Assembly (NCBI RefSeq): GCF_014652135.1
Contig: NZ_BMYF01000005.1
Coordinates: 62,001 to 126,000 of the forward strand
Direction of reading: 5' to 3'
Source of the DNA: Mongoliitalea lutea
GTDB lineage: Bacteria; Bacteroidota; Bacteroidia; Cytophagales; Cyclobacteriaceae
DNA: 64,000 nucleotides
A program made the position numbers and the translations under genes. Numbering within the stretch: the first letter of the stretch is position 1; each line of letters starts with the position of its first letter. Of this stretch, positions 45,615 to 56,861 are shown in pieces. The notes under the pieces are model-generated. The model did no database searches. It was not told where the DNA came from and saw nothing but the letters and a program-made list of their open reading frames with translations.

Positions 45615-47098
45615 AATTCTTGTCTGAATGAAGCTGAAATTTCATAACGTTTACTCATAACTCTCTTTATAATCAATTGGACCAAATAGGGATATGCAAT
45701 GATGCCTATGACACCAACAGCGCCCAAAGCAACTAAACCTACATATTGATTAACAAATAATGCGAATGGCAAATAAATTGCGTATGGAGCTCCCATCATG
45801 GGGATAATCATTAAAAACTGTGCAATTCCAACTCCCTCGTAATTAAACATTGCCCCTTTATTCAGGTCCATGGGCTTTGGTTTCCATAAAGCTAGATAGA
45901 TTACCATGTGAATCACTACACCGATATTGAAAAGAAAGGCAGCCACATGAATCATCAAAATTTCGACCCCAAAGTACACATAGGGAATTGAAAAGAGGAG
46001 ACATAGCAAAGAAACACCAATAAACAGCAAATATTTCCCCCGAATCAAAGCTTCCAATCCACCTTTTTGATTGATGTAAAAATCAAAATTGGAGGAGTTC
46101 CAGCTTAGAAATAGCTGCCCATATTGTAACATGAAAATACCTGTAATAAAGGAACCAACAAAGACAAACATGTGGCTAAATCCTTCATCAGATGCATACA
46201 AAGGATTGGTGTAGAAAAACAGGCCATACAACAGCAGAAAGCCAGCAAGCATCAGATAAGTTCTGCTTTTCTTATGACGTAAAATCAACTTCCATTCTAG
46301 ATTGGCCAATTCCCCCGCTAAACCAAACCGATCCAAAAAAGGGATATCCTGATTGATACGAGCATCCACTTCCTCATCCACCAAGTCTTCTAAATAGGCA
46401 TTATCAAAATAATACCGATAAGCAAAAAAGTACAACCCTATGCAAAGCGCCAATAGGGTTAATACAGGTAGCGGACTTGTTAGAGACCAATCAAACAGAG
46501 GTTTCATCCAATCTCCCAAATTAAACCATCCAAAATAATTGGATCCTGCTCCCAATAAAAAGACAACGAAAACTGTCCCGATTCCTGCCAAACTATCTTC
46601 AAATTTTTGCTTGAACCATAGCATCAACCAATGCAAAGACCAAGAAGTGAGAATGACAGAACCAAGCCAATAAATCGCTGCATCTGTCCCAAATCGAGGT
46701 GCTATCTCCATAAATGCGAAGGGAGAAAACAACAAGGGTGCGATCAAGGTCAAAGGAGAAACAATAGACTTACCTAACAAAAAATGCATCAACCATTTCT
46801 TTTTGATAGGCAGATGCAGGAAACTCTGTAAATCCAATACCGGGAGTTTTTGAAGAAAATACCGGTACATAAACTCCGTCAGGAAAAAGAAAATCAAGTT
46901 GGCACTGAGAAAGGCATAGGCATCTTCTTTCTCCAATCCTTTCACAATAATTTCCTTCAATAGAATGCCGGCAATAAACACATAACCCAATAGTAAAACT
47001 GCCAAAAAGGCGAGAAAAACAGCCACTAGCACACTTTTCGCAAAGGCAGTCGAGCGGATAGTTTTGAGCAATTGCAATTTTAATAAAACAAGTATCAT
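45611..47098 (-). CDS. DUF5687-family membrane protein, ABC permease partner
   Basis: From the ATG complementary to 47096-47098 the protein has 495 residues (MILVLLKLQLLKTIRSTAF). An upstream in-frame ATG at 47152 would add 18 hydrophilic residues and is less likely. It has about twelve hydrophobic segments, among them AVFLAFLAVLLLGYVF, LFFYTNPLYA, LLFIGVSLLCLLFSIPYVYF and VGLVALGAVGVIGIIAYPYL, with few conserved motifs. It matches the DUF5687 family of Bacteroidota membrane proteins that pair with an ABC ATPase. The tight coupling with the downstream ATPase gene supports an ABC exporter. Confidence 0.82.
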   Translation of the reverse strand: MILVLLKLQLLKTIRSTAFAKSVLVAVFLAFLAVLLLGYVFIAGILLKEIIVKGLEKEDAYAFLSANLIFFFLTEFMYRYFLQKLPVLDLQSFLHLPIKKKWLMHFLLGKSIVSPLTLIAPLLFSPFAFMEIAPRFGTDAAIYWLGSVILTSWSLHWLMLWFKQKFEDSLAGIGTVFVVFLLGAGSNYFGWFNLGDWMKPLFDWSLTSPLPVLTLLALCIGLYFFAYRYYFDNAYLEDLVDEEVDARINQDIPFLDRFGLAGELANLEWKLILRHKKSRTYLMLAGFLLLYGLFFYTNPLYASDEGFSHMFVFVGSFITGIFMLQYGQLFLSWNSSNFDFYINQKGGLEALIRGKYLLFIGVSLLCLLFSIPYVYFGVEILMIHVAAFLFNIGVVIHMVIYLALWKPKPMDLNKGAMFNYEGVGIAQFLMIIPMMGAPYAIYLPFALFVNQYVGLVALGAVGVIGIIAYPYLVQLIIKRVMSKRYEISASFRQEL

Positions 47099-47185
47099 AG
47101 GCAGTGGATTAGAAATCGTATTTTTGAACCATTGAAGCGTTAAATATAACAATCCAAATTCAACTATTTTAAAATTAGTCGACTA

Positions 47186-47920
47186 ATGCAACAGATTACT
47201 TTCGCTAAGGAATTTTCAGAAATCATACATAAACGCAGATCGGTAAGGATATTTGACCAAAAGAGTGTTTTTAATCATGAAATTGTCACCCAATGCTTGG
47301 AATTGGCTACACTTTCGCCAAACAGTTCCAACCTTCAACTGTGGGAGTTTTATCGGGTAAAGGAATCCTCTTCTAAGTTTTCAGCCTTGGTCAAGCTATG
47401 CATGGGGCAAAAGGCAGCTAAGACGGCAAGAGAATTAGTGGTAGTTGTAGCAAGACGGGATTTATGGAAATCGCGAGCAAAGGCTAATTATGCCTATATA
47501 GAAGAGTGCTACAAGGATGCCGATCCCAAAAAGCAAAAACAGGCCCTCTCCTATTATGGTAACTTGATCCCAAAACTATACAGTAAATATCCTGGATGGT
47601 CTGTACTCAAAAAAGGAATTGCTTTTGCAGCAGGCTTGGGAAGCCCCATGGTACGGGAAGTTTCTGAAACTGCTGTCCGTATCTCTGTTCACAAAAGCGT
47701 TGCCTTGGCAGCAATGACCTTTATGCATGCCATGACAGCCCATGGATATGACACCTGTCCTATGGAAGGGTTTGATTCTAAACGTGTGAAAAAATTATTG
47801 AACCTACCAGCACCCTCTGAAATCAGTATGATCATCGCATGTGGGAAAGGGTTACCGGAAGGCATCTATGGAGAGCGATTTAGAATTCCAAACAAGGCTG
47901 TTATTCATGAAATTCCATAA
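47186..47920 (+). CDS. Nitroreductase family protein
   Basis: The 244-residue FMN-dependent enzyme has the N-terminal nitroreductase pattern (IIHKRRSVRIF, LATLSPNSSNLQLWEFYRV), a middle segment including VHKSVALAAMTFMHAMTAHGYDTCPMEGFD, and a C-terminal strand IIACGKGLPEGIYGERFRIP. It is expected to reduce nitro or quinone compounds, or to act as an oxidoreductase on flavin-linked substrates; the physiological substrate is unknown. Divergent from the DUF5687 gene and followed by a strong terminator. Confidence 0.85.
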   Translation: MQQITFAKEFSEIIHKRRSVRIFDQKSVFNHEIVTQCLELATLSPNSSNLQLWEFYRVKESSSKFSALVKLCMGQKAAKTARELVVVVARRDLWKSRAKANYAYIEECYKDADPKKQKQALSYYGNLIPKLYSKYPGWSVLKKGIAFAAGLGSPMVREVSETAVRISVHKSVALAAMTFMHAMTAHGYDTCPMEGFDSKRVKKLLNLPAPSEISMIIACGKGLPEGIYGERFRIPNKAVIHEIP

Positions 47921-47952
47921 AAAAAGAGCCCGAAACTTTCGGGCCCTTTTTT
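47919..47952. terminator. Bidirectional intrinsic terminator between nitroreductase and nrdA
   Basis: GCCCGAAA/TTTCGGGC stem (47928-47944) with A residues to the left and a T-run to the right, between convergent genes. Confidence 0.85.
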
Positions 47953-47981
47953 ACCATAACGAACTCTAACTTAATTCTATA

Positions 47982-50384
47982 TTAACTACCGCACATCTCG
48001 CAGCCCTCCGGATCATCCAAAGAACAGGCGATTGCAGCTTGATTATTCGATCTTGTCATGTCAATTTCAGGAGTTGCAGCTGCAGTTGGCTTATCATCCA
48101 AAGCAGACTTATCCACTGTGAATTGGATTGCACTTGCAGCAGCCTGAGATCTCAAATAATACATACCCGTCTTCAATCCCTTCTTCCAAGCATAAAAATG
48201 CATAGAAGTCAACTTACCAAAATTAGGATCTTGTAAGAACACGTTCATACTCTGAGACTGACAGATGTAAGCACCACGGTCTGCTGCCATATCAATGATA
48301 GTTTTTTGAGATATTTCCCAAACAGTTTTATACAGGTCCTTAATATTTTGAGGAATCCCTGGGATATTTTGCACAGAACCGTTGGCTGCTACCAGACGAT
48401 TTCTCATGGTATCATTCCACAAGCCTAAACGAATCAGGTCTTTCATCAGGTGTTTATTCGCCACAATAAATTCACCGGATAGGGTTCTTCTCGTGTAAAT
48501 ATTGGTCGTGTATGGTTCAAAACATTCGTTGTTACCCAAAATTTGAGAAGTAGAAGCGGTTGGCATTGGTGCTACTAACAAGGAGTTTCTCAAACCATAC
48601 TTCACAACTTTGCTCTTCAACTCATCCCAGTTCCATCTACCTGAGCGTGGCGTTACTCCCCACATATCAAACTGTAGAATTCCTTTGGAAGCCGGAGAGC
48701 CATCGTAGGTCTCATAGGTACCTTGCGTCTTCGCCAACTCCATTGAGGTCTCTACCGCCGCGTAATAGATAGTTTCGAAGATATCTTCATTCAATCCTTT
48801 TGCCTCAGGAGAGTCAAATGGCATGCGCAACATAATGAATGCATCAGCCAACCCTTGTACACCCAATCCTATCGGTCTATGTCTGAAGTTGGATCTTCTA
48901 GCTTCTTCTACCGGGTAATAGTTGACATCGATAACTTTATTCAGGTTTTTGGTAGCAACTTTAGTGATATCATATAATTTCTGATGGTCAAAATATTTCT
49001 TGCCATCAGGGCCTTCCTTCACAAATTTTGGAAGGGCAATAGAAGCCAGGTTACATACGGCTACCTCATCAGGAGAGGTGTATTCCAAAATCTCGGTACA
49101 CAAGTTAGAAGACTTGATAGTACCTAGATTTTTTTGGTTGGATTTACCATTGGCTGCATCCTTATAAAGCATGTAAGGAGTACCAGTCTCGATTTGGGAT
49201 TCCAAAATCTCAAACCATAAGTCCTGCGCTTTGATGACTTCTCTGGCACGGCCTTCTTTTTCGTACTTTTCATACAGCTTCTCAAACTCTTCTCCATGGC
49301 AATCTGCCAATCCCGGAGCTTCATTTGGACAGAATAATGACCAAGATTCATTTTGCTCTACACGCTTCATGAATAAGTCAGAAATCCACATGGCGTAGAA
49401 CAAGTCTCTTGCTCTCATCTCTTCCTTACCATGGTTCTTTTTCAGGTCCAAAAAGTCTTTGATATCCGCATGCCAAGGCTCTAAATAGATTGCAAAGCTG
49501 CCCTTACGCTTTCCTCCACCTTGATCTACATATCGAGCGGTCATATCAAAGTTTCTCAGCATCGGTACAATACCATTGGAAACGCCGTTGGTACCACGGA
49601 TATAACTCCCCTTTGCACGGATATTATGGATAGATAATCCAATACCACCCGCTGATTGAGAAATTTTTGCACACTGCTTGAGAGTATCATAAATACCATC
49701 AATGCTATCATCTTTCATAGTCAATAAGAAACAAGAAGAAAGCTGTGGTTTTGGCGTACCCGCATTGAACAAGGTAGGAGTAGCATGCGTAAACCATTTT
49801 TGAGATAGCAAGTGATACGTTTCGATAGCTGCTTCGATATCTTCCTTATGGATACCTACAGCCACACGCATTAACATGTGCTGAGGACGTTCCACCACAA
49901 CTCCATCCAACTTGATCAGATAGCTTTTCTCAAGGGTTTTGAAACCAAAATAATCATAATCAAAATCTCTGGAATAATCGATTACTTCGTCCAACTTGGC
50001 AGCATACTTTTTCACAATCCCATAAACATCTGGAGCAATTAAGGCAGCATTGTCCCCTGTCTTTGGGTTGATGTAGGTATACAGTCTTTTCATGGTATTG
50101 GAAAAAGACTGACTCGTAGTCTTATGAAGATTGGAAATGGCAATACGAGCAGCCAAGACCGCATAATCAGGATGTTTCACGGTAAGAGATGCACAAACCT
50201 CCGCTGCAAGATTATCTAATTCTGTTGTCTTTACGCCATCGTACAAGCCGTCAATGACTTTTTTAGCAACCTCTATAGGATGGATATACCGTGTATCCAG
50301 TCCATTGCAAAGGTTTTCAATCCGCGCAGTGATTTTATCGAATCGTACAGACTCTCTACGCCCATCTCTTTTTATTACTAACAT
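47982..50384 (-). CDS. nrdA: Ribonucleoside-diphosphate reductase, alpha subunit (class Ia)
   Basis: NrdA reduces ribonucleoside diphosphates for DNA synthesis. The 800 residues begin with an ATP-cone allosteric domain ([20 protein letters not shown]), contain the active-site segments [37 protein letters not shown] and [18 protein letters not shown], and end with the C-terminal redox pair CEMCGS. Unlike many enterobacterial forms the order is nrdB then nrdA, with 36 bases between the stop and start codons. The strong convergent terminator is at 47.9 kb. Confidence 0.95.
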   Translation of the reverse strand: MLVIKRDGRRESVRFDKITARIENLCNGLDTRYIHPIEVAKKVIDGLYDGVKTTELDNLAAEVCASLTVKHPDYAVLAARIAISNLHKTTSQSFSNTMKRLYTYINPKTGDNAALIAPDVYGIVKKYAAKLDEVIDYSRDFDYDYFGFKTLEKSYLIKLDGVVVERPQHMLMRVAVGIHKEDIEAAIETYHLLSQKWFTHATPTLFNAGTPKPQLSSCFLLTMKDDSIDGIYDTLKQCAKISQSAGGIGLSIHNIRAKGSYIRGTNGVSNGIVPMLRNFDMTARYVDQGGGKRKGSFAIYLEPWHADIKDFLDLKKNHGKEEMRARDLFYAMWISDLFMKRVEQNESWSLFCPNEAPGLADCHGEEFEKLYEKYEKEGRAREVIKAQDLWFEILESQIETGTPYMLYKDAANGKSNQKNLGTIKSSNLCTEILEYTSPDEVAVCNLASIALPKFVKEGPDGKKYFDHQKLYDITKVATKNLNKVIDVNYYPVEEARRSNFRHRPIGLGVQGLADAFIMLRMPFDSPEAKGLNEDIFETIYYAAVETSMELAKTQGTYETYDGSPASKGILQFDMWGVTPRSGRWNWDELKSKVVKYGLRNSLLVAPMPTASTSQILGNNECFEPYTTNIYTRRTLSGEFIVANKHLMKDLIRLGLWNDTMRNRLVAANGSVQNIPGIPQNIKDLYKTVWEISQKTIIDMAADRGAYICQSQSMNVFLQDPNFGKLTSMHFYAWKKGLKTGMYYLRSQAAASAIQFTVDKSALDDKPTAAATPEIDMTRSNNQAAIACSLDDPEGCEMCGS

Positions 50385-50420
50385 GCCTCTGTGATTTTTG
50401 GGTTGGTGGAAAAACTATTA

Positions 50421-51401
50421 TTAGAAATCTTCTCCAATGGAAAACTTTGGTGAGTCTACTACTTCTTTGCCTTTCATTACTCCTGCTTTTTGGTAATCGC
50501 CCACTCTTTTCTCAAAGAAGTTGGTTTTACCCTGCAAGGAAATCATATCCATAAAGTCAAATGGATTGGTGCTGTTCCAAACTTTTTCGCAGCCTAACTC
50601 TACCAATAGTCTATCTGCTACGAACTCAATGTACTGACACATCAAATCTGCATTCATACCGATAAGTCGTACAGGAAGGGCATCTGTCACAAACTCTTTC
50701 TCAATCTCAACTGCATCTTTGATAATCATTGTTACCGTTTCTTTCGGCAACTGATTGACCACATGCTTGGTATATAGGTGACAAGCAAAGTCACAATGCA
50801 AACCTTCATCGCGAGAAATCAACTCATTAGAGAAAGATAATCCAGGCATCAATCCTCTTTTCTTCAACCAGAAAATAGAACAGAAAGAACCTGAGAAGAA
50901 AATACCCTCTACAGCGGCAAATGCAATCAAGCGCTCTTGGAACGTTCCATTATCAATCCAACGGAGTGCCCAATCTGCTTTCTTTTTCACACAATCAATG
51001 TGTTCGATTGCATTGAGTAGCTTATCTCTTTCTGCGGAATCTTTAATATATGTATCAATCAACAAGCTGTAAGTTTCTGAATGAATGTTTTCCATGGCAA
51101 TCTGAAATCCATAGAAAAACTTCGCTTCTGTATACTGTACTTCTGCTACAAAATGCTCCGCCAAATTTTCATTCACAATACCGTCGCTCGCTGCAAAGAA
51201 TGCCAAAACATGCGAAATGAAATGACGCTCCCCATCGTTCAACTCCTTCCAGTCTTTCAAATCTTGGCTCAAATCAATCTCTTCAGCGGTCCAAAAACTT
51301 GCCTCCGCTTTTTTGTAATACTGCCATATATCATCATGTTGAATTGGAAATAACACAAAACGACCTTTGTTCTCCTCTAAAATCGGTTCAATCTGCTGCA
51401 T
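50421..51401 (-). CDS. nrdB: Ribonucleoside-diphosphate reductase, beta subunit
   Basis: NrdB houses the diiron-tyrosyl radical that starts catalysis in NrdA. The 326 residues show the ferritin-like core with iron ligands in [27 protein letters not shown] and [15 protein letters not shown], and the C-terminal tail that docks to NrdA. First gene of the nrdBA operon. The 383-base region upstream has palindromes but no clean promoter consensus. Confidence 0.95.
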   Translation of the reverse strand: MQQIEPILEENKGRFVLFPIQHDDIWQYYKKAEASFWTAEEIDLSQDLKDWKELNDGERHFISHVLAFFAASDGIVNENLAEHFVAEVQYTEAKFFYGFQIAMENIHSETYSLLIDTYIKDSAERDKLLNAIEHIDCVKKKADWALRWIDNGTFQERLIAFAAVEGIFFSGSFCSIFWLKKRGLMPGLSFSNELISRDEGLHCDFACHLYTKHVVNQLPKETVTMIIKDAVEIEKEFVTDALPVRLIGMNADLMCQYIEFVADRLLVELGCEKVWNSTNPFDFMDMISLQGKTNFFEKRVGDYQKAGVMKGKEVVDSPKFSIGEDF

Positions 51402-51784
51402 CTTATTGTTGGTTTGTTTTGAAAATCAGATAGTAAGCGGCTGCTAACTCTCTTCAATTGCCGGAAAAGCGTAGATGGTTACCAAACGCTCTGAACAAAT
51501 ATGCCAAGCAATTTTCAAAAATAAAAACCGAAAACTCTAAAAATCACTTTTTTTTGAACTTTGTTCAATTTGTATTTAATAAATTGAAATAGAGTATTTT
51601 ATATAACTTTAATTGAAGTTTTAGATTATTCAAAATCGGTGTTTTTCAGCCATTTAAAGATTTTGAAGAAATTTGAAAAAATTTTACCACTTCAAAAATG
51701 AAGGATTTTTTATCGATTTTTGAATCTTGTTCAAAATTTAGCAACCCATGAAAACTGTCTACCAGCTCATTATTTCACTAATAA
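51402..51784. other. AT-rich intergenic region between nrdB and the aldose epimerase gene
   Basis: This 383-base stretch lies upstream of nrdB (leftward) and downstream of galM (leftward). It contains TTGAAC-TTT-GTTCAA at 51554-51568 and TTTTGAA-TCTTG-TTCAAAA at 51718-51736, two similar palindromes that could serve as operators for nrdBA. No open reading frame or terminator-like hairpin with T-run was recognised. Confidence 0.6.
51554..51568. promoter_or_regulatory. Palindrome upstream of nrdB, candidate operator
   Basis: Perfect inverted repeat TTGAAC-N3-GTTCAA, 153 bases before the nrdB start. A relaxed copy, TTGAA-N5-TTCAA, occurs at 51720-51734. It differs from the known NrdR box (ACACWATATNTTGTGT type). 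Confidence 0.4.
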
Positions 51785-52846
51785 CTAGACAGTTATCACA
51801 AAAACAGTTTTACTCTGAAATTCTTCACCTACATCTAAAACCACAGAATCAAAGCTTGGTTGGTTAATTGCATCAGGAAAATGTTGAGTTTCCAAACAGA
51901 TCGCAGCATGCTTCCCATAGCGAACACCTTTTTTCCCAACAAAATCACTCCTCAATGAATTTCCCGTGTACACTTGCAGGCCTGGCTCTACTGTATGCAC
52001 AATTAACCTTCTTCCGGAGGTAGGATGATAAAGCTCAGCAGAATTTTCTGAACTATTTAATACAAAACTATGGTCAATCCCACCTACTAGTCCTATTTGG
52101 GAATGATCTGATTCAAGTTGAGGTTTCAAAATAGTTGGTTTTCTAAAATCAAAAGGGGTGCTTTCTACCTTCAAAATTTCTCCTGTTGGCATTCCTTGTG
52201 CATCAATCGGAAGGAAGGCATCCGCATCTACTTTGAAAATATGATCTGATATAGTTTCATTGAAATCACCGCTCAAGTTGAAGTAAGCATGATTGGTTGG
52301 ATTAATTATGGTTTTTTTGTCTGTGGTAGCTTTGTAATGGATACTTAATTCACCCTTGTCATTCAACTCATAAGTTACCCAAACATCCAAATTTCCCGGA
52401 TAGCCTTCTTCACCATCCGGACTTCTATAGTAAAATTCAACAGCAACTAAGTCCGATTGCTCCAAAACTTTTGACTGCCATAATTTCCTGTCCCAACCTT
52501 CCATCCCACCGTGTAGATGAATAGTACCTGTGTTCAATGGAACAGAATAGGTAACCCCATCTAAGGTGAATTGATTACCTTTAATCCTTCCTGCTATCCT
52601 GCCCACGGTAGAACCTATATAACAGTAATTATTTTGATAATCTTCTTGTAAATACCCCTCCAAATCATCAAAACCTAAGACTACATCCGCTAGCTTGCCC
52701 TCTCGACCTTTCCCATAAAAGTGAGTCCAAGTCGCCCCAAAATCCATGACAGAAACAATGACTTGATCACGGAAATTTAAGGTAAACAAAGTCACCTCTT
52801 GACCCGAAGGCAAGGTGCCAAACATTCGTTGTTGAATAGAGAGCAT
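51785..52846 (-). CDS. galM: Aldose 1-epimerase (mutarotase)
   Basis: GalM interconverts alpha and beta anomers of aldoses. The 353-residue protein shows VGRIAGRIKGNQF, the substrate-binding His in NPTNHAYFNLSG, GGIDHSFVL and the catalytic Glu in ICLETQHFPDA. No signal peptide is seen, so it acts in the cytoplasm. It starts nine bases after the stop of the LacI-type regulator upstream on the same strand, which suggests a two-gene operon. Confidence 0.92.
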   Translation of the reverse strand: MLSIQQRMFGTLPSGQEVTLFTLNFRDQVIVSVMDFGATWTHFYGKGREGKLADVVLGFDDLEGYLQEDYQNNYCYIGSTVGRIAGRIKGNQFTLDGVTYSVPLNTGTIHLHGGMEGWDRKLWQSKVLEQSDLVAVEFYYRSPDGEEGYPGNLDVWVTYELNDKGELSIHYKATTDKKTIINPTNHAYFNLSGDFNETISDHIFKVDADAFLPIDAQGMPTGEILKVESTPFDFRKPTILKPQLESDHSQIGLVGGIDHSFVLNSSENSAELYHPTSGRRLIVHTVEPGLQVYTGNSLRSDFVGKKGVRYGKHAAICLETQHFPDAINQPSFDSVVLDVGEEFQSKTVFVITV

Positions 52847-52855
52847 AATTGTAAT

Positions 52856-53884
52856 TTAAAGCGATGTCTTTTTTGTTGAATTTCGTGGTATTAGGGTAGT
52901 CTGTAAGACGAATGATTGGGGTTCGGTAGAAACCAAATCATCAAGCTGATCCAACAAATGATTAGCTGCAATAACCCCCATTTCATATCCAGGCTGCGAT
53001 ACTGTTGTTAAGGAAGGCTCAATTACGCCTGATGTTGGATTATTAGTAAATCCAGCCAAAGCAATTTGCCCTGGAACACGAATGCCATTTTCTTTAAAGA
53101 CTAACATCACATCAATTGCTACTGGATCAATCATACAAAAAACTCCATCAGGACGATTACTATCTGAAAGAATTTTAAGAGCGACCTCCTCATTTCCTTT
53201 AGATGTCAAATCTGTTACATAAATTATCGCATCTTCCAAAGACTTACCATTATCCAGTAATGCCTTCAAATACCCTTCTTTACGCTTTTTACTGATATAT
53301 AAATCCTCTTGACCAGAAACATAAGCCACCCGTTTACATCCTTCTTTCAATAAGTGATCCACAACCAAATAAGCTCCATGAGCATCATCTACGGTCACTT
53401 TGGAAACCGGAATTTCCTCCGTAACCCTATCAAACATCATAAATGGTATTTCACGCTCATACAAATTATGCAGATGCTCGTAACTCTTGGTTTCTCGACT
53501 CAAGCTGATCAATAAACCATCCACCTGTGCAGCTACGAGCGTACGTAAGTTTGCTTTTTCCTGCTCAAATGATTCATTGGATTGGCAAATCATCACATTA
53601 TACCCCCGCTTGGATGCAGTGTCCTGAATACCTGAAATATTGGAGGAAAAAAAGTGAGAAGTCAACTCCGGCACAATTACACCCAATACCTTGGTCTTAC
53701 TGATCCGTAGACTTTGCGCAAGCAAATTATACTGATAATTCATGCTTTCCGCCATTTCCACGATCCTCTTCTTAGTATCCGGATGCAATTCGGGTGAATC
53801 TTTCAATGCTCTGGAAACGGTAGAGACAGAAACCCCCAATTTTTTGGCGATTTCTTTCATGGTAACCTGATGCCCTTTTTTCAT
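52856..53884 (-). CDS. LacI-family transcriptional regulator
   Basis: The 342-residue protein has an N-terminal LacI helix-turn-helix (TMKEIAKKLGVSVSTVSRAL, 8-27) and hinge, then a periplasmic-binding-protein-like sugar domain (VLGVIVPELTSHFFSSNISG to the C-terminus). The likely effector is a sugar or sugar phosphate. It is upstream of galM and 27 bases downstream of the peptidase gene, both on the same strand. The effector and the targets other than galM cannot be read from the window. Confidence 0.9.
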   Translation of the reverse strand: MKKGHQVTMKEIAKKLGVSVSTVSRALKDSPELHPDTKKRIVEMAESMNYQYNLLAQSLRISKTKVLGVIVPELTSHFFSSNISGIQDTASKRGYNVMICQSNESFEQEKANLRTLVAAQVDGLLISLSRETKSYEHLHNLYEREIPFMMFDRVTEEIPVSKVTVDDAHGAYLVVDHLLKEGCKRVAYVSGQEDLYISKKRKEGYLKALLDNGKSLEDAIIYVTDLTSKGNEEVALKILSDSNRPDGVFCMIDPVAIDVMLVFKENGIRVPGQIALAGFTNNPTSGVIEPSLTTVSQPGYEMGVIAANHLLDQLDDLVSTEPQSFVLQTTLIPRNSTKKTSL

Positions 53885-53911
53885 GTGAGTGTGGTTAAGG
53901 GAAAATATATT

Positions 53912-54892
53912 TTATTCCTGATAAAGACTGAACAAAACTGTTTGCCCAACTGCTTTCAAGGTACGCCTATCAATGATATCCATAGTATCCAAATGGGTAT
54001 GATGGTAAAATCCAAAACCCGTTTGAGGAGAATATTCAATAATATTGATCATAGGTATTTTGGCATCTCTATTGACAAACAGGTGATCGTCCATAATTTC
54101 AGGACTGTCCCTTTGAATAAAGAAGTCAGAAAAACCCAATTCACTTGCATAATTCCATACTTTCTGCACAATATTTTTAGCAAAATACATGGAATACCCT
54201 TCTCTGTAAAAGCGTGCTCCTTTTGCCCCAACAAGATCAACCAGAATACCAAAATAGGCCGTATAACCTGGTTCATGTAAGTTTTTAGACCAATATTGGG
54301 ATCCATGGCACCACCAAACCTTAGAATTATTTCTGAAGTTTACATGTTCAGGCTCTCCATCATCCTCACCATCAAATAAAATGATGTCGATACCAACTTC
54401 TGGTTTATCTGAACCCGTACCAATCACTCGGGCAATCTCAAGTAATACGGCCACTCCAGAACCTCCATCATTAGCTCCATCTATGGGTTCGTCCATCCGC
54501 TCTGTATCCTTATCCGCAATTCTTCGGGTATCCCAGTGAGCTCCTAACAAAATCCGCTTTTTCGCATTGGGATTGTAACTGGCAATGATGTTGGTGAGAT
54601 CCCAAGTAAGATTATCATATGTGGTTGCTTGGAACTCCTGCGTTTGAACTTCCCATCCATAGGATTTAAACTGAGCTATCAACCATTGCTTGGTGGCAGC
54701 ATGACCGGGAGTATTCGGAACCCGGGGACCGAAGTCCACTTGTCGCTGGATAAACTGATAGGCAGAATCAGCCGAAAACTCAGGAGCATCTCTTAGTATT
54801 AAAGCTACTTGACTTTGATCGCTTTGCTTTTCACTGGCACAGGACCAAAGCAATAGTACGGCAACTATGCCTATCCAACATTTACTCTTCAT
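53912..54892 (-). CDS. M28-family zinc protein, glutaminyl-cyclase-like, exported
   Basis: The protein has 326 residues from ATG 54892 and begins with a lipoprotein-type signal (lipobox near LLLWSC). The M28 metal site appears as [16 protein letters not shown] and FDGEDDG. HWDTR followed by [17 protein letters not shown] strongly recalls bacterial type II glutaminyl cyclases (of the Porphyromonas type), which turn N-terminal Gln into pyroglutamate on exported proteins. The alternative is an aminopeptidase. It overlaps the end of cysS by 11 bases. An upstream ATG (54904) would add four residues. Confidence 0.82.
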   Translation of the reverse strand: MKSKCWIGIVAVLLLWSCASEKQSDQSQVALILRDAPEFSADSAYQFIQRQVDFGPRVPNTPGHAATKQWLIAQFKSYGWEVQTQEFQATTYDNLTWDLTNIIASYNPNAKKRILLGAHWDTRRIADKDTERMDEPIDGANDGGSGVAVLLEIARVIGTGSDKPEVGIDIILFDGEDDGEPEHVNFRNNSKVWWCHGSQYWSKNLHEPGYTAYFGILVDLVGAKGARFYREGYSMYFAKNIVQKVWNYASELGFSDFFIQRDSPEIMDDHLFVNRDAKIPMINIIEYSPQTGFGFYHHTHLDTMDIIDRRTLKAVGQTVLFSLYQE

Positions 54893-56375
54893 ATGCCCAA
54901 TCAATTTTATCTTTCATATCCTTTACCACAAAACCCATAGCTTTCAAAGCCGCTCTGATTTCATCGATTTTATCGTAATTTCGGGCTGTTTTTGCTTCAG
55001 CATATAGCTTCAACAAGACCTGTAACAAGTCCTCTTGCACATCGGATTTTTCCTCACGGATACCCAAGATCTCCTCAACAAAAAGCATATATGTTTGAAG
55101 CATTTCCGTAAATACTTCCTCTCCTAATTGAGCGGATTTAAGCTGACCTGTGTAGATGGAATTGATTTTTTTCAAAAGATTGAACAAATGCCCGATGGCC
55201 TGTGCTGTATTAAAATCATCATCCATAGCACGGTAAGCAGCTTGTATACTTGAGGTCACCTGCTTTACCTGATTTTCATCTACAGCAATATCTTCTGCTA
55301 CGTATCCCAGTTTTTTGGCTATTTTAAGACCGTTGATGATTTTTTTATATCCCTTCTGAGCAGCTTTTAGTGCATCATTGGAAAAATCCAAGGTAGAGCG
55401 ATAGTGAGCCGTCAACATGAAGTAACGGATGGTCATGGGACTATAAGCCTGCTCTAACAACTTGTGATTTCCTGTAAACAACTCCTGCAGGGTAATGAAA
55501 TTCCCTAATGACTTGCCCATCTTCTGTCCATTGATGGTAATCATGTTGTTGTGCATCCAATATTTGGCGGGATCTTGGTGGTTGCAGGCATTCCCCTGTG
55601 CAATCTCACATTCGTGGTGCGGGAACATCAGGTCCATTCCTCCCCCATGAATATCAAAATGCTTTCCAAGATATTTGGAAGACATGGCCGTACACTCCAA
55701 GTGCCAACCAGGAAATCCCATGCCCCATGGTGAGTCCCATTTCATCAGGTGTTCGGGAGCTGCTTTTTTCCATAAGGCAAAGTCAGCTGCATTCCTCTTT
55801 TCACCTTGTCCATCCAAATCTCGTGTCCCCGACATTAAGTCATCTAAAACTCGACCTGATAACTTTCCATATTTCTCGCGCTCATTATATTTCAATACAT
55901 CAAAATATACCGAACCATTGACTTCATATGCAAGACCTTCTTCTAAGATAGCTTGCACTAAGGCAATTTGCTCCGGAATATGTCCGGTGGCCCTAGGCTC
56001 TATACTTGGTTTGATGGTATTGAGCAGTTCCATATCCCGATGATAGGTATCTGTATATTGCTGGGCTACTTCCATGGGTTCAAGTTGTTCTAACTTGGCT
56101 TTTTTGGCAATTTTATCTTCTCCCTCGTCCGCATCACCTGTCAAATGCCCCACGTCTGTGATATTCCGGACATAGCGGACTTTGTAACCCAAATGAGATA
56201 GGTATCTGTAAACCGTATCAAAAGTGACCGCTGGTCGGGCATGCCCAAGGTGTGCATCTCCATACACCGTAGGTCCGCAGACATACATACCTACCAAAGG
56301 TGCATTTAGTGGTTCAAAAGCTTCTTTTTCCCGGGAAAGGGTATTATAAATTTTCAGATTTGAAGAATGTTTCAT
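54882..56375 (-). CDS. cysS: Cysteinyl-tRNA synthetase
   Basis: CysS charges tRNA-Cys. The 497-residue class I synthetase shows the zinc ligand Cys (YVCGPTVYG), the HIGH motif as HLGH (42-45), further zinc ligands in WHLECTAMS and HHECEIAQ, and the KMSKS motif as KMGKSLGN. Length and order of motifs are normal. The M28 gene begins inside its last codons. The Ser-to-Gly change in the KMSKS motif is worth noting but tolerated in the family. Confidence 0.95.
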   Translation of the reverse strand: MKHSSNLKIYNTLSREKEAFEPLNAPLVGMYVCGPTVYGDAHLGHARPAVTFDTVYRYLSHLGYKVRYVRNITDVGHLTGDADEGEDKIAKKAKLEQLEPMEVAQQYTDTYHRDMELLNTIKPSIEPRATGHIPEQIALVQAILEEGLAYEVNGSVYFDVLKYNEREKYGKLSGRVLDDLMSGTRDLDGQGEKRNAADFALWKKAAPEHLMKWDSPWGMGFPGWHLECTAMSSKYLGKHFDIHGGGMDLMFPHHECEIAQGNACNHQDPAKYWMHNNMITINGQKMGKSLGNFITLQELFTGNHKLLEQAYSPMTIRYFMLTAHYRSTLDFSNDALKAAQKGYKKIINGLKIAKKLGYVAEDIAVDENQVKQVTSSIQAAYRAMDDDFNTAQAIGHLFNLLKKINSIYTGQLKSAQLGEEVFTEMLQTYMLFVEEILGIREEKSDVQEDLLQVLLKLYAEAKTARNYDKIDEIRAALKAMGFVVKDMKDKIDWAYEE

Positions 56376-56861
56376 AATTGATTTATCAGAGTCTAGGCAG
56401 TCCTAAACCAATAACCACACAAAATAACAGATTTAGTTTGCAAATTACTTGATAAAATTAAAAAGAGGGAGATTCGAGGTGATTTAAATAGAGCAAATAA
56501 CCCTTCTTACAAAGATTTTTTTCTTTTTGAAGGGGACCGTAACATCTACTCGTGAGTCTTTATAAACTATCTCAATACCTTTTCATTCTCACAACCATTT
56601 CTTGTTGATGGGTATAGAAACTTTAAATTTTGTAGTAAGTGTCAAATCAAAAATAGTCTTCTGACTTCTGAAGCTGTCATCATGGACATTTTTATTTCGC
56701 TGGAAAATGAATCTTAAAATTCATCTCGCTAAAATAAAGATAAATATGCAGTAGCTTATGATTTGTGAAATTTATTCAAATTCAGAGAACGATACTGAAA
56801 ATTTACAAAAAAAGGCTGCCTTCAATTCGAGGACAGCCTTGGTTTATTTTTATCTCAACTC
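56376..56861. other. Intergenic region between purH and cysS
   Basis: These 486 bases are AT-rich and hold the purH terminator (56805-56840) at the left end. The rest should include the cysS promoter; I see no clear consensus match, no open reading frame and no RNA-like fold apart from a short ATGAAT/ATTCAT hairpin near 56708-56725. Confidence 0.5.
56805..56840 (-). terminator. Intrinsic terminator after purH
   Basis: On the minus strand AAGGCTG/CAGCCTT arms (56812-56840, imperfect inner pairing) are followed by seven T residues. Confidence 0.8.

Noticed and set aside
54882-54904. Frameshift or fusion between cysS and the M28 gene
   Set aside because: The short overlap is a normal coding overlap; both proteins have complete ends and the second has its own signal peptide.
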